Positions 46,421-59,394 of a stretch of 64,000 nucleotides of DNA are shown here, in pieces (the stretch's first letter is position 1; every line of letters begins with the position of its first letter). The notes beneath the pieces were generated by a model. It was not told where the DNA came from, did not search any database, and saw only the letters and a program-made list of their open reading frames with translations. A program made the translations under genes and the position numbers. The DNA lies in the NCBI GenBank assembly GCA_012934845.2, contig WNNJ02003159.1:1-64000 (forward strand). The letters run 5' to 3'. The stretch comes from Pomphorhynchus laevis. Taxonomy: Eukaryota > Acanthocephala > Palaeacanthocephala > Echinorhynchida > Pomphorhynchidae.

Positions 46421-47099
46421 CAAGGACCTGCTTTCGAAACTTGCTACTGAAAGATGTGAAGATAACGCCCCCGTGGGCAAGCGACTTCACCTTTTGGTAC
46501 AAGAGGTGGGAAGAGAGACCTTTCCTCCTCTGGTTCTAACTAGGTGAAGGGCGTCCCACTAGGATGACATTAACACAATGGGAAGTACTCAAGAGATTTT
46601 TTAACTGAATATTCTTCAGTGGAATTTGGGAGGAAATTCTGTCCTTAGGCCTCTATTTGGTAGATATGCAAAGCATATCTACTCACACTTCACTCCTTAC
46701 ATAAACCTTCTGCATTTCTCTTCTTATCAATGTCTTATAACCTTAGTTAAATGCTCCTTAAGATCATCCCTTTTATTAAACTACTCGTGCCCAGCCATGT
46801 CTTGTTAAGTTATATCACTTGTCGAGAACGGTAAACGCATCAGCATAGCCAATGTCTATATCCGACCGGGGATATTCACAAGAATCATGACCTCCTGGAC
46901 CAAATTTTCGATATCGGCTATGACATGTTACTCGGTGACTTCAACGACAGAACTGGTCGTTGGATTAATGCAGCACTCTGCAGAGCTAGGAACGACTATC
47001 TTATACATCAATCACCAACCCCACCTTTCATTACTCTACAACAAATTCAATCCTCGACATATTACTGCTACATAGGATGTAGTTGTTAAAACCCATCTG

Positions 47100-48900
47100 C
47101 ACTGAACAGTCGAGCCAGCAGCTGACCACCTCTCAGGACCTAATACGCTGACGGCTAGAGGAATATACGTTGCTTAGAAAAAGGTTTCACTTTGATCATA
47201 TTAGAATGGCCTTCTTTCAGGCAGCTATCCAACTCTTCGCCAGAATTGGGAATGAGAGTTTGACCGAATTTAATTCCTACCTCTCTTCATAAGTAGCCGG
47301 GATACTTTCGACTACCTACAAAGATCGTGTTTACAATCCTACTCCAACAAAACTCATGGTAGGGCTAAAATGCTACAGCTTTCCAATCACTATGTTTCCG
47401 CCAAACATGCACTCTTAAATAAATAATGGAACTCTAGATATAGGTTAGAGCTGAGCAGAGATGGGGCGAGTCTTGATCCCCTTAACCAGTTTTCCTTCTG
47501 GAAGATATTAAAGTCTTGCTCCTCTCAGTTTTCCTTTTGGAAGATATTCAAGAAAGATAAGTATGTCTGCTTAGGGAAAGGGCTGTTGTGTGGATTGGGG
47601 TCATTGGCCTTGACAGAGTTTTGGAAAAGTCACTATCCCGCATAACTGTGGAGCCACTATATCTCCACAACCAATCCCGCCTTGGAATGACTTCAGGAAC
47701 AGATATTTATCTGTTACGGATATCTTTAACTCCTGGGACCCACTTCCGGGTACATCCAAAACCGTCGCTCCACTCTCTTCTCGAGTTTGTCAGCATTTGA
47801 TAGCCGATCAAAGAGGAAAAGTGGCCGTCACTATGCTTTTAGCCTAACAATCCGATGTAGCCGGCTAAGAAAAAATCGGCTTCATGTCCCAAAGATCTAC
47901 GGCCAATTTCGATTCAAAATTCCCTCATCTTCATCTACAAAAAAGCGCTTGCGCTAAGAATCAGCGACCATTTAAGTAGGCGTAACTTAATCCCACCGAG
48001 TTTTTATAGGTTTGTCAAAGGGCGCTCGGTCCATTCAGCAATTGGTTAAATGCATCAGTTTTGTCATGATAACATTCATCAGTTGTTGTGGCGGTTTTTC
48101 TTGACTTTACTACTGCACTTGACCGCATATCCATTCATTTCGTTATCTCCGCTCTCAGATCTCTTGGGCTGACTGCGAGAATTTTTAACAAGGTAGAGAT
48201 ATTGATGTACACCAAGTTCCGCTTTTACTATGAAGACGACCTGATGCACGTAAGTTCTACCCTATTACAGTTGTGTCTCAAGCTTCCCCTCTTTCTCCTA
48301 TCTTATATCTTGCTAGCTCCATTTTTCTTTTCAAGACTTTTAAACGCGATCAACATCTCGTGGTATATGCTGATGATACCACAACAATGTTTTCTGAACG
48401 CAGGTACAAAGATGTAGTCTCGGACATCAACCGTTTCTTTTTAAGATTAAAAGACCTGTTACCCATATCCAATTTTATATAAACACCAATAAATCTTAGG
48501 TGGTCGTCTTTCATTGCACCTCTGTTACAAAAAGAAGTTTAAGATACAAGCACTCTTTACACTCTCCTCCGTTTCGCAGTCACAATCTTAACGAGTCCAG
48601 TAAAATATCTGGGGTTCACCGTTACGGACTGTGTTCCTGGACTTTGTTCGCCGTTACGGTGAACTGGTCGGGAAAAGCTGACCTGGATAGACTTAAGCAT
48701 ATCCTAAAGAGAGCTATGTGGGCCCTGAAACGAGCCCAGCATCTAAATTGAATAGGAAAATCCAAGCACGCCTCTGGGGTACTTGGGTTATCTCGGGATT
48801 AGTTTTTTTCTTTAGAGGACGTTCTACAGAGCACAGACTAAGATTTCTCAAGCTCCCTATCTAATCCCTCGGTGCGCCCGAGGGATTAGATCCCTATAAA
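47100..48900 (+). pseudogene. Family A ORF2 linker and RT remnant
   Basis: Motif A as AVFLDFTTALDRI (about 48088), motif B as SQASPLSPILYL (48273), motif C as VYADDTTTMFSER (about 48363). GADLDRLKHILKRAMWALK-like end near 48680-48740. Motif A keeps Asp; frames are broken between motifs. Confidence 0.75.
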
Positions 48901-49174
48901 TCTGATACCCTAAGGCTTGAAGAAGAAGTAGAAGATTGAAGTAAAGTAAAGTCCTAATACGAACAAAGAGAATGAAAGAAATATGTTCCTTGATCTCTGT
49001 TTTTTTCTAACTTGTTATGCTTTCTAGATAGTTAGTGGTTGTTTTGTTAACAAAATCTTTATTTATGAATTGTCTCTGCACTCGTAGGATTCTTAATGGA
49101 TACGGCATGTATAATGCACTACCATGTATAATACAGTGATATATATGATACTATATATTTGATATATATAATAC

Positions 49175-49345
49175 TATGATTCACGGATGTGCTGAGTAAA
49201 CAACGGTCCAGGATTTTTTACGAAATGCGGCATTTATAGAAAATGGTGTTGCTTAATAGACTGGACTTTGATTCACGACTTTTAATCACCATGTCACTTC
49301 TAGACGACCACTTCAGCATCGAAATGATGGAGTATACATTTTAAT
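49175..49345 (+). repeat. Family C repeat
   Basis: Partial copy: CACGGATGTGCTGAGTAAAC, GCGGCATTTATAGAAAATGG, CACTTCAGCATCGAAATGAT. Lies just after the 3' end of the family A copy, so family C brackets that LINE. Confidence 0.75.
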
Positions 49346-49554
49346 GCTGAAGTATCGATTAATTTTTAATCTTTTATCGATTAATTTTATTTTGAATTTA
49401 AAATAAATAATTTAATAAATAATTTGATATAAATTAAAGTTCACTTTTGGAAAAGTTGGAGATAGAAGATAATGCGTATTATTTATTATGGGTAATAAAC
49501 ACGATGCTTTGTATTAGAAAAATATACTTGATAATAAAATTTCATCAGAGGAAA

Positions 49555-49880
49555 TATGTTATTAGCATTATTTGACGCCATGCCGTGTTAGGTCGAGTTA
49601 TAAGGCAGAAACCTGATTACATAGAAGTTCCTCACGATGATCTCTAATCCCTATTCTGATACATCGTCTGTGATTTATAAGTCAATTCAAAAAATTCACA
49701 TTTATTTAAATTTCAATTTTAAATTCTAACTGAATATAATTATAAATTGTATAAACTTAGGTATAATTATTTATTGTTTATCTTTATTTTTATTTATATA
49801 TAGTATAAATAATCGAGCATAAACATTATTTATTATTTAATTATTTATTATTTAATTATTTAGTTTTTATTTAGCATTAT
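49555..49880 (-). repeat. Family F element
   Basis: Reverse copy: GTTAGGTCGAGTTATAAGGC end, then CTGATACATCGTCTGTGATT and a long AT tract. The opposite end has decayed into AT repeats. Confidence 0.65.
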
Positions 49881-50000
49881 TTTAATGTATTATTTTATAT
49901 AAATTTCAATTTTATCCAGCTATTTAAATATAACTTTATAAATATAAATTATATAAAATCATAATAATTATTATGGTTATAATATCATATATCATGTCAA

Positions 50001-50560
50001 TACGGTGGCATCCCTGCGACCCGTCATAATGCCATGCGTGACATTTTTACGGATGAATTAACGAAGATCTGTTAATCAGTGTGTATAGAATCAGTGTTAC
50101 AGTGGAATTTGAAAATACATCAATCACACGTAATGATAACGCGAGGGCTGATGTATCTTGTCACGGACTTTACGGAGATAAGACGGAGCGGTCCATGTTG
50201 AAAGTGTGTACATTTATCCATATTGCCCCACCCTATACCCGGAAACCTTGCACAGCCGTTTTGTATTATCAAGAGGCTCGGAAGAGGTCAAAATATGGTG
50301 AACGTATTGCACAGGTTGAGATAGCGTGTTTCTATCCAGTGGTCATTGCTACGAATGGAGCTTTTGGACCGACAACTGATTTAATAACGAAGCATATGTC
50401 GGCACTCAAGGCGATCAAATCGAAGGAAAATTACAACGATTGTATTTTCAACTTGAAGTGTCGAATTGGAAGGACAAGGGCGATGATGGTCTCGATTTGT
50501 GTGAGGGCAGCCCGCTCTGCACGTAACAGACCAGTGATTCAAAATTAATGTTGAACCAAT
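50001..50560 (+). mobile_element. RLE retroelement, 5'-truncated C-terminal piece
   Basis: Starts in the nuclease region: GGIPATRHNAMRDIF, then NARADVSCHGLY, RSMLKVCTFIH, EARKRSKYGERIAQVEIACF and PVVIATNGAFGP. ADV...DVCxF with a following K-Y pattern matches the nuclease of the 51.0 kb element. Open from 50081 to 50548. Confidence 0.75.
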
Positions 50561-51009
50561 TACGGATAACTTTTTTACTTTAATGGATCCATTTGCGGGT
50601 AACCATTCAAATGTTTTTAAACTAATTTGTGTGGATAAAAAAATAATATTATGATTATAATATTATTATAATCATAATATTATTATGATTATATTAATAT
50701 TTAATTATTATTTAATATTCAATATTTAATTAATATTTTTATTATAATTATATTAATTGATGTATTATTAATATCATTAGTTTAAACATTCTTGATTACT
50801 AACTACTTATAATCGCCAAGCTTTCAGATCGTCCAGTTTTCAGGTTAAAAGATATAAATAACATACAATAACTAACTACTTACAATCAAAAAAGGAAATA
50901 GTATCGTACCAGCGCGAATTTACAAGTACCGTCACAAGTACCAGCCAGCGCGAACTCGAATAAATTTTTTTGACCTCAACACAAAGTACGGTCACTATCA
51001 TTGTAAACA

Positions 51010-51282
51010 ATGCCCAAAAGAAAGTCTAGAGCTTTGCCTAGGTGTTGTGCATGCTCTGTTTCGGCAGCTAAATGCAAAGGATGCGTATGTGCAACAGAGA
51101 AGAAACAATGTATTGACTGCTTGGCTCCAAATTGCACGAACAAGATCACTTCTCACACCAATAAGAGCACAGGTGAAGCCATCAACACTTGTTCACTTAT
51201 GACCCAACAGCCAAGTACACTGTCATCCCAAACGAACGTTCTGATATATGCATCTTCTGACCGACCTGATCACATATTATAA
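51010..51282 (+). pseudogene. RLE element N-terminal Cys-rich domain
   Basis: Open 90 codons: MPKRKSRALPRCCACS, then KCKGCVCATEKKQCIDC and LAPNCTNK. The repeated C-x(1-2)-C clusters are likely zinc-binding and nucleic-acid binding. A second copy of this module alone is at 20767-20940. Confidence 0.72.
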
Positions 51283-51949
51283 TAATCAGCTGACTTCATC
51301 ACTCACTGCGGTAGAACAACATAATCTTTTGGACGATATCTATAAAGTAATACAGTGGAAGCCTCACCACCTTGAATTGCCAAAATGCCGTGCGAGTCAT
51401 GTGTTTGTTGAAACGCTGGCTAGTTTTTACTGTTTCGCCGCTAACGACCCGGGATCAATTCATATGAGTCTTAAAATGGCGACGGTCCTCTGCCAATTGG
51501 TACTTCAACGAATCCTTTCCACTGGTATTGCATCCAGACGTAAAACGCTTGAAAGGAGAATGGCCCTATGGCAAAATAAAAACCTAACATCTCTCATAGC
51601 TGAGGCTCGAGTTCTTCAAAAAATCTAACGAACAATCGATACAGCCGGTTCTCTAAAGCCGAACAATGACCCAAAAGATTTATTCAGCTATTCTCATCAG
51701 GAAACACAAATGATGCGATGAAGATTTTACACTGGCCTACAGGAACATCGAAAATAGTATCCCTATACGAAGAAGTAGATAACGTTTCGGTAAGGAGGAG
51801 GTTGGAACAACTCCATCTAATGCCTGCGAAGATTTGTGCAGGCGCAATGCTAAATAGTCTTATGCCCGGCATAATTGATCATCATCCAGTACAAGTTGAA
51901 GATATAAACGCTGCCGAAATAATTTGAGTAGCTAATAGATCACAAGGAG

Positions 51950-52620
51950 CAGCTGGTTTATCGGGTGTTGATGCCTAGAGCTATCGTTCAATGCTCAAAT
52001 CCTTTGGCCGGGAATCGCTAATGTTGGCTACCAGCCTAGCGGAACTTACTGTGTGTCTGGCCTCCAATCCTATTCCGTCAGAATTTCTCGAAGCATTTAC
52101 AGCCAGCAGATTATTGTCCTTTGGCAAGAGTCCAGGTTTCAGCCAAAAGGGGTTGGTGAGATCTCAAGGCGATTAATTTGCAAAGTTATCGCTCGCCGTA
52201 TTGGTGATCACCTTCAAACAGTTGCTGGATGCCAACAGCTCTGTGCGGAACAGAGATGCGGGGTTGACACTGCCATTCATTCTGTTGGAAGACTTTTGCA
52301 GGACAACACTGAATATTGTGCTCTTCAACTTTACGCTAAAAATGCTTTCAACCGTGTAAACCGTCTGCTCACACTAGAGAATATAAGATTCACGGTTCCA
52401 GCGCTAACGACGATATTACGTAATGCCTACGGAACAAACTGTACACTTTCAGTTGAGGATAAAGTAATATTATCTAAATAGGGATTTACTCAAGGAGATC
52501 CCTTGGCAATGTTGGCTTTCACAGCAGCCACTCTACCGCTTATGAAGCGCCTCACACACATCTGTCTAGGAGTAATACACAGATGGTATGCCGATGACGG
52601 AATTTGTGTTCAATATGGGT
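51950..52620 (+). pseudogene. RLE element reverse transcriptase
   Basis: GLSGVDA (51957, followed by a stop), GVGEISRRLICKVIARR (52155), motif A region LYAKNAFNRVN (about 52329) in which the usual catalytic Asp position is Tyr, motif B GFTQGDPLAM after a stop, and motif C WYADDGICV (about 52585). The missing motif A Asp means this RT is inactive even aside from frame breaks. Confidence 0.78.
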
Positions 52621-53384
52621 TTTTTATTAATAAAGAAAAGTGTCAACTCCTTACTCAAAGCAGTAACCAATCCGAGGCAAGGAATCTTTTCCAAAACGCT
52701 GAGATCAACATAATGACATCAGGAATGCGTGCATTGGGGTCTGCCATTGATGATATAGTCTACACTGACAAATTCATGAAGTCGAAAGTCAAAGAATGGA
52801 AGATGCTGGTAAGCAGACTAATCGAGATAGCAAAGGAGGAACCCTAGATAGCATATGCGGCGTTTACGCAATCATTACAATTTAAATGGGCATTCCTTAG
52901 ACGTTAATGTCTAACCTCTAATGATGCCTACGACGAACTGTCACTTTATATTAAACAAAATTTTATACCAGCCATTGTTGGGATCGAACTAAATGTAGTA
53001 AGGCAGTAAGTTTGTTTCTTGCCTTTGAATGAAGGTGGACTTGGTATCAATGATCACTCCGTAAGTAACGAATTCGATTGAATGCGTTCCAGGGGACTAA
53101 GCAAACATTTATTAGATGGCCTTAGATGGGAAGAACTTCGATCATGCCAAAGAGAAATAATAAATTTTACTAAGAATGAGAAGGCACAAATCAATGCCCA
53201 AATAAGACAGCAAGTACTGAACAACAGTGACCCCATCGGCGCGAGTCTATGTCTTGCGAAAGTTAAAGGTGCATCATCGTGGCTGTCTTGCAAACCTCTA
53301 CGCGCGAAAAACCTGAACCTAAGCCCTGTTGAATTTCGCGATGCCTTGGCAGCATGCTACGGCTGAAATAATCAATTTGTCCCA

Positions 53385-53977
53385 TACAAATGCCAATGCG
53401 GAGAAGAATTCAGCGTTACTCATACTCTTTCCTGTCAAACGGGATGGATGCCAACAATCAGGCATATCATCCTAAGGGACCTTGTTGCAAAAGAACTGTC
53501 CAATGTGCGCTCTGATGTGGCAATCGAGCCAGTACTTCAGCTACTTGAGGAAAATATGATTTTTGAGAGATCATCAACAACAATAGATCAAGATGCCATG
53601 CTGGACATGGAATGCCGTGGATTGTTTGAAAGCATGCCGGAGCGGTCCATGTTGGACGTTTGCTCATTCAATCACCTAGCCCGTCAAATGCTTCCAACAA
53701 CACCACCCCTTTCCAATATCACGAGAGACGAAAGCGGGCCAAGAATGAGGAGATAGTGTGTCGGTATAAAAGAGCATCATTCATACCCTTTGTCATCGCA
53801 GGAAACAGCGCAATTGGATCAGCGGCGGACTTGACGATCAAAAGAATTGCGTCACTAAATGCGGGCAGAGGATTACACACTTATAGTGATCTGATAAGAA
53901 AATTGCTTATCAAAATAAGCATCGTTATGGCCAAGTCTGCATCAATCTTCATTCGGGCTGCACGATCAACGAGTTGA
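53385..53977 (+). pseudogene. RLE element C-terminal zinc finger and nuclease
   Basis: CQCGEEFSVTHTLSC is a C-x-C...H-x4-C finger followed by RHIILRDLV; then AMLDMECRGLF and RSMLDVCSFNHLA align with RPADV...DVxxFN in related enzymes; KRASFIPFVIAGNSAIG ends the core. Frame change near 53700. Confidence 0.75.
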
Positions 53978-54429
53978 CATCCTACCAGCGTCGGTACTCG
54001 ACAAACGGCCTACACTGAGTTTAATTAATTGAAACAGTCGAATTTTTGGTGTTATTACTTATTTTTCTTTTGCTATAGATAAAATGCTTTCTTTAAAAAA
54101 TATAGTATTGTAATTATTTATAATAATAAATAATTATAACAATAAATAGTTATTTATTGTAGATAACTGATCTTAAATATATATTTTTTACCTGTTTACT
54201 GAATGAAATATTTGTTTGTTTTTCAATCCCTACTGAAAGATTATGCGGATAAATTTCTCTACATAATTATTTATAATAAGTTAGATCCTCGTCGTCGTTC
54301 AGTGAGTACTATTGTCAGTATACCCATTTCTCAATAGAAACAACATTTTAGTAATTTATATGATTCTAATATTTGAGATAAAAATCAGTTTAGTTCTTTT
54401 AGTAGGTCGTTAAGGCCTCTAGGATAGCT

Positions 54430-55560
54430 AAGCCACTTGAACGCATATTTTACAGTCTATGAAATCGAATTCTGTTTACAACACATGCTTGGCAGAAAGG
54501 CAGTCGACAATGTGTGTATAGCCGCTGAACATATTAAAGTTATTTGGTCAGTCTCAATTTATTTTCTTGTTATGCTATTTAATCGGTTCTTGATAGGAGA
54601 TTTTTCTCGTATTGTGGAAGAAGGTGATTCTAAAAATACTCTTTAAAGGTGGTAATGATCCTTGTAATCTAAATAATTACAGAGGTATCGCAATACTAAG
54701 TCAACTATATAAGTTATTTGCTACCATCATAAACCGTAGACTTGCAGTCTATGCATTAAACTTTCTCCCAATCGAGAAACATGGTTCTTCAACCAGGTTT
54801 CTCTACTTCAAGTGATGTCTCTATCTTAAGAAACACAGTCGAGAAGCTTGTTCAACCGCACTTAACCTAAAAGGTTATATCATGCATGTGCTACATCAGA
54901 TTCTTACTCCCTACATTGTCCGAGTCTGGTAAAATAAAATATTCAAATTACTTTCAACAAATCAAGAGCGTTCAAAATGGTGACCCTCTTAGCCCACTTT
55001 TGTTCAGTCTATTTGTATATGATCTGCCAGCATGTATAAGTGAAACTAACTCTTCTTGACTTTTATAAGCAGATGATCTGGTGATATATTCGACAAAAAT
55101 ATGTGATATGAGTTCCACATTGGTAAGGCTCAAGCTATATTGTATGGCGAACGGTTTGCAAGTTGACTAGCGAAAACAAAATGGTTAAAATTCCAAGGGG
55201 TGGTAGGTTATCACGAAATGATGTTTTTACCTATGACGGTATGAATTTGCAAATGTGTACGCAATTCTGTTATCTTGGTTTTAATCTGTCCTCTAAGTGG
55301 AGTTTTACTAATCATTTTGATTCTTGTTGTTTCTTGTATGAGTACGGTCAATCTTTTACGGTCAACAAACTATCTTACAGCCATAAAATACTTTCAAATG
55401 ATGTTTCTTCCAATGGCTACATATGGGGTATCGGCTATTTGACAGGATTTGTCAATTCCAAATTTTGAGCAAATTGATAGAATAAAATGGAATTTCCTTA
55501 AATTCTTATTTTGCTTTTCCGCAAGGTTTCGTCTTCGAAATTAGCTTATCTTACTAGAGA
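54430..55560 (+). mobile_element. CR1/Jockey-like LINE RT fragment
   Basis: Motifs: LNNYRGIAILSQLYKLFA (54670), QNGDPLSPLLFSLFVYDL (about 54985), ADDLVIYS (about 55068) and FCYLGFNLSSKW (55265), in shifted frames, with further similarity to IDRIKWNFLKFLF near 55480. Endonuclease and 3' UTR were not found. Not close to A or B. Confidence 0.75.
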
Positions 55561-55843
55561 GTAGCCCTTGTTTTTAACTTGCAAAAACGTTTCTCCTTAA
55601 TAGAGACAGCGGCGTTTTGTTCGCGTGCATCGAATTGGGATTCGAAGCAACTCTTACTGAATAGTGATATCCAATTTACGACTGCCGTTGAATTCCCGGC
55701 TATTTAAAAATTTGGTAGTCGAAGAAAGCGAGTATGTATGATGGAGCGTTCAAACAATTTTTCCAGGAAAAGCGAAAGTAATTCATGTAGTTCTAAGGTA
55801 ATGTTGACGGTATTTACACCAAAGGTGAGTGTTTTGTTAGCTA

Positions 55844-56893
55844 ATGATTATGATGGCAATGGGTACTTCCTCCCACACCACTGAGCTCAAGCTGAGCTCA
55901 GTGGTGTGTTTCTCACTCAAGCTGAGAAATATCATAATTATAAAACTCTCAGAGCCTATAGAAAGGCACAAATTATACATTATTTTCTTGCGTAGTTTTG
56001 CAGAACAGTTCCGTAACAGAATACTGTTTAACTCTGTTAGGTATTTTGAAACGGAGATCAAAATTTCATTTGCCACCTCAGAGTTAGCAAATGCATACAA
56101 AGAGTTCTTTGATAAAAATCTCTCAAAGTTTGGTAGCCTAACGTTTAAGCCCATCATGGCTTCATCGAAAATAACTAATCTTCATCCACACCAGGAGCTA
56201 ATAGACATTAACACTCTTCAATTACTGTTTAAAGTATCTAATTTTCGCCCCATTAGAGAGAAGACTGGGCAATCTATTCATATTGGTTTTGTCTCGGCGC
56301 CCACCGACATTGCCGAGATATTGTCTAGATCAACCTGTAAACCAATCATGGGTTTTAATTTAAAATTTATTCTTATCTCTAACGATAACATAACGTTCCC
56401 CCACTGCAATCTCTGTCATGGATGGGGGCACTGGGTATCAACGTGCAAGGAAGAGGAGATTTGTGGATATTGCTCTTCCAAAGAATGTATAGACATCGGG
56501 GGTCAGTGTTTCTCTACCCAGTGGTGTGTAAACTGTCATTGTTCACATCCCTCCTGGTCTAGGAGGTGTGAGGCCTCTAAGGCCTATCGGCTTAAATTCT
56601 ATGCTTCACCGACAATTAAAACTTCTGACAGATATGCAGATACAAGCGGTAGAATGTCAGACAAGGACATCATAGATCTTCTCGACGCTCAAAAACACTA
56701 TATTGAGACAAATGCAGCAGCTCCTCACAAGTCATTTTGCTCTGTTATATTGAACTCCTACATTCCCTCCTGCAACGATTCCAGAATCAAAGAAACGCGG
56801 GGCTTCGGCCCACACGGGACCTCCATTAAAGGTTGGAAAACTGCTCAAGTTCAAGTCCGAAAAGGCCTTCAATTTAGTTATATCACTCTGTAA
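55844..56893 (+). pseudogene. Family A ORF1 (CCHC protein), long open copy
   Basis: 349 open codons. A globular part (ERHKLYIIFLRSFAEQF, ANAYKEFFDKNLSKFG) precedes zinc knuckles near residues 187-243: CNLCHGWGHWVSTC (complete C-x2-C-x4-H-x4-C), CGYCSSKECIDIGGQC (His not in place), CVNCHCSHPSWSRRC. After residue 290 the frame runs into antisense-like text, so the true C-terminus is altered. Binds element RNA in active relatives. Confidence 0.82.
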
Positions 56894-56988
56894 GAGCGGT
56901 AAACCACTCAGTCTAGTCAATATTTACATCCGTCCAGATAAGATTCACAAGAACCGTGACCTCCTGGATAGAATTATAGATAGCAGTT

Positions 56989-57618
56989 ATGACATGGTAC
57001 TTGTTGACTTCAATGAAGCAGTCGCGACAACATCTGTCCAACTATCATGACTTGATTCGTTGGCGGCTAGAAGAGGATACGCTGCGTCGAAAAGGATTCC
57101 ACTTTAATCCTATCAGAGTGGTTTTCCTTCAGGCAGCTATCCAACGCTTTCCCCGAATTGGCAATGAGAGTTTGACCGAATTTAATTCCTACCTCTCTTC
57201 TCAAGCTACCGCGATGCTTTCGACTACCTATAAAAGTCGTATTTACAGTCCCACTCCGACAAAAATCAAGACCTTAGCATGCATGCTCCGCTTTCCCAAT
57301 CTCTCTGCTTCTGTCAGACAAGCTCTCTCGAAAGAATATTGCAGCTCTAGGTATAGGTTCCAACTGGGTGAGGATAGGGCAAGCATTGCTTCCCTTAATC
57401 CAGCCGAGTCTCCCTGCTCGAAGATATTCAAGAAGGAGAAGTTTGTTTGTTGGAAGGATAGAGCCTTGGGTTGGATTGGTAAAATAGGTCTTGATAATGT
57501 TTTGGAAGAGTTACTATCCCTACATAATTATGAAGCCACTCAATCACCTCAACCAATCCCGCATTGGGGAGACTTCAGGATTAAAGATCTATCTGTCACA
57601 GATATTCTTGACTCCTAG
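56989..57618 (+). pseudogene. Family A ORF2 linker
   Basis: Open 209 codons between endonuclease and RT: RRKGFHFNPIRVVFLQAAI, LTEFNSYLSSQATAML, GWIGKIGLDNVLEELLS. Homologous to 47170-47790. No catalytic motif expected here. Confidence 0.7.
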
Positions 57619-57669
57619 GGGCCTATTCAGGGTACCTCTAAATCCGTCGCTCCACTCTCTTCTCGTGTC

Positions 57670-58770
57670 TGTCAGCTATTGACAGTCGAACAAAGAAGAG
57701 AAGTGGCCGTAACAATGGCTATAGTTTCCCCTTCCGATGTAACCGGCATCAACATTAGTAGACGTGTTTTACTCCAAAGAAAACTCCGATCTCTTGTCTT
57801 ACAGATCTGCGGCCCATATCGATTCAAAATTCCCTCCTGTCGATTTACGAGAAAGCGCTTGCTCGTAAAATTCGCGATCGTTTAAGTAGGTGAAATTTAA
57901 TCCCACCAGATTTCCATTGGTTCGGCAAAGGTCGCTCGGTCCATTCAGCTGGAGGTGACAGTTCTGTCAGGAGAATAGTCATCAACTTGCTATGGCTGTT
58001 TTTCTTGACTTTTCTGCTGCATTTGGCCGCATCTTCGTTCCCTTGGTTATCTTTCTCTTAGGTCCCTTGGGTTGCATGCGAGAATTCTTAACAGGGTGGA
58101 GATACTGCTGTACACCAAGCGATTCTTTTATGAAGACGACCCTGATGCGTGTCAGTTCTACCCTATTGCAGGTGTGTCCCAAGGTTCACATCTTTCTCCT
58201 ATCTTATATCTTGCTGCTTCCATTGAACTCTTTAAAATATTTAAACGCGAACAACGTCTAGTGATATCCGCTGATGATACCACATCTCGGTTCTCTAGAC
58301 GCAGGTGCAAAGACGTAGTCTCGAACATCAACCGATTCTTTTTAAGATTAAAAGACGAGTTAATCCGGTCCAATCCGATTTTAAACTCTGCCAAATTGCA
58401 GGTAGTTGTCTTTCATGGCGCCCCTGCAACAAAGCGAAAACTTAAGAGATTAGCACTCTCTGCCCTCTTCGCCATTTTGACAAATCAACCACTCCCTATA
58501 TTCACGAATCGTGTAAAATACCTGGTTTTACCATTACGAAGAACTGGTCGGCGAAAGCTGATCTGGATAGACTTAAACATATCATTAAGAGAGCTAGGTA
58601 AGACCTGAAACGAGCCCAGTATCTGTCATTGAAAGGGATAACCCAAGTGCGCCTCTGGGGTACTTGGGCTATCTCGGGATAAGTCTTTTCTAGAGGACGT
58701 TTCCCAGAGCAAAGGCTAAGATTTCTTAAGCTCCTCTTCTCTCGCTTACTCAACATAGTCCGCCTCGATT
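57670..58770 (+). pseudogene. Family A reverse transcriptase
   Basis: Motif A AVFLDFSAAFGRI (about 57993), motif B GVSQGSHLSPILYLA (about 58166), motif C ISADDTTSRFSRR (58263), then LNSAKLQVVVFHG (motif D/E region). Motif A keeps Asp-Phe-Ser but has Gly where Asp is usual in AFDRI. The end reads KARxxLKRAQYLSLKG-like and FLKLLFSRL-like in shifted frames. Confidence 0.8.
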
Positions 58771-58800
58771 AGACTCGTCGTTTTTTGAATTATGTCAAAT

Positions 58801-59394
58801 TACTATTGTAACTTAACATAAAAAGTCTCATCAAAGGTTATGCAGTCGAAAGGACCCATTCTAAAGTGCTTTCGAAAAACCAACTATACGAATAATTAGG
58901 AGTAAATAAAGAAATTAAAAATTTTAAAAGCAGTTGATTACATCATCAGGTACATCATTGCCGTAAGCATTACTGCAGTGATACTCTCGCGTCAAGAATA
59001 ATTAATCATATAATAAATCATAATAGTTGGTATTTAAAATGTGAATGCGATGAGTTTGTCTTTAAAAGATTAGCGTTCTTTGATCCCTTTAAAGTCAGGG
59101 TTATATTGTTCTCCTGTTCAAAATATCTCAGATAATTTGCCATACACGAGAATCCGCCTGTATTTGTAAATACTGTTTATGTATGTGCCAACAGCTCTTA
59201 CTTGCTCGAACTTGCATTCATTTAAAAACACTATCTCTATTACACCTTAACGACCTGTGAATTAGTATTATTAATTTGATAGATGTTTGCCTGTAGATGT
59301 TTGCCTATTAACATTGTAGTGTTGTAATAACGTTTTGATGTTAATCCTCCCTCATCTCCCGTGGCGGCGGAGGGTTATTATTCTAAATAAATTA
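58801..59394. other. Region without recognised gene
   Basis: Ordinary AT-rich DNA. One short imperfect hairpin (TAATCCTCCCTC...GAGGGTTATTA) at about 59342-59382. Confidence 0.5.

Larger units (their letters stand above)
41800..49060 (+). mobile_element. Family A LINE, near full length, with nested RLE element
   Basis: ORF1 starts near 41854 (ATG ATG GAG AGT) and resumes after the nested element at 45531; endonuclease at about 46570-47060; linker about 47100-47800; RT at about 48085-48480; end of ORF2 at about 48660-48880; 3' UTR to about 49060. The nested RLE element (42144-45530) and its flanking duplication split ORF1. Many frame breaks. Confidence 0.82.
51009..53990 (+). mobile_element. 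RLE retroelement, nearly full length, degenerate
   Basis: N-terminal zinc-rich module (51010-51282), central region (51248-51930), RT (51950-52620), linker (52620-53380), C-terminal zinc finger and nuclease (53385-53977). At least five frame breaks. Same gene order as 42144-45530 but only distantly similar, with a Cys-cluster instead of a PHD finger. Begins about 450 bp after the end of the 50.0 kb piece, same direction. Confidence 0.8.
55738..58800 (+). mobile_element. Family A LINE, best-preserved copy
   Basis: ORF1 starts near 55738 (ATG ATG GAG CGT) and, after a frame change in a locally duplicated CTCAAGCTGAG stretch, stays open to 56893. Endonuclease is mostly deleted: text jumps from the VNIYIRPDKIHKNRDLL strand to LVDFNEA and then the linker near 57030. 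RT and ORF2 end run to about 58770. 3' UTR is short or missing. Confidence 0.85.
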
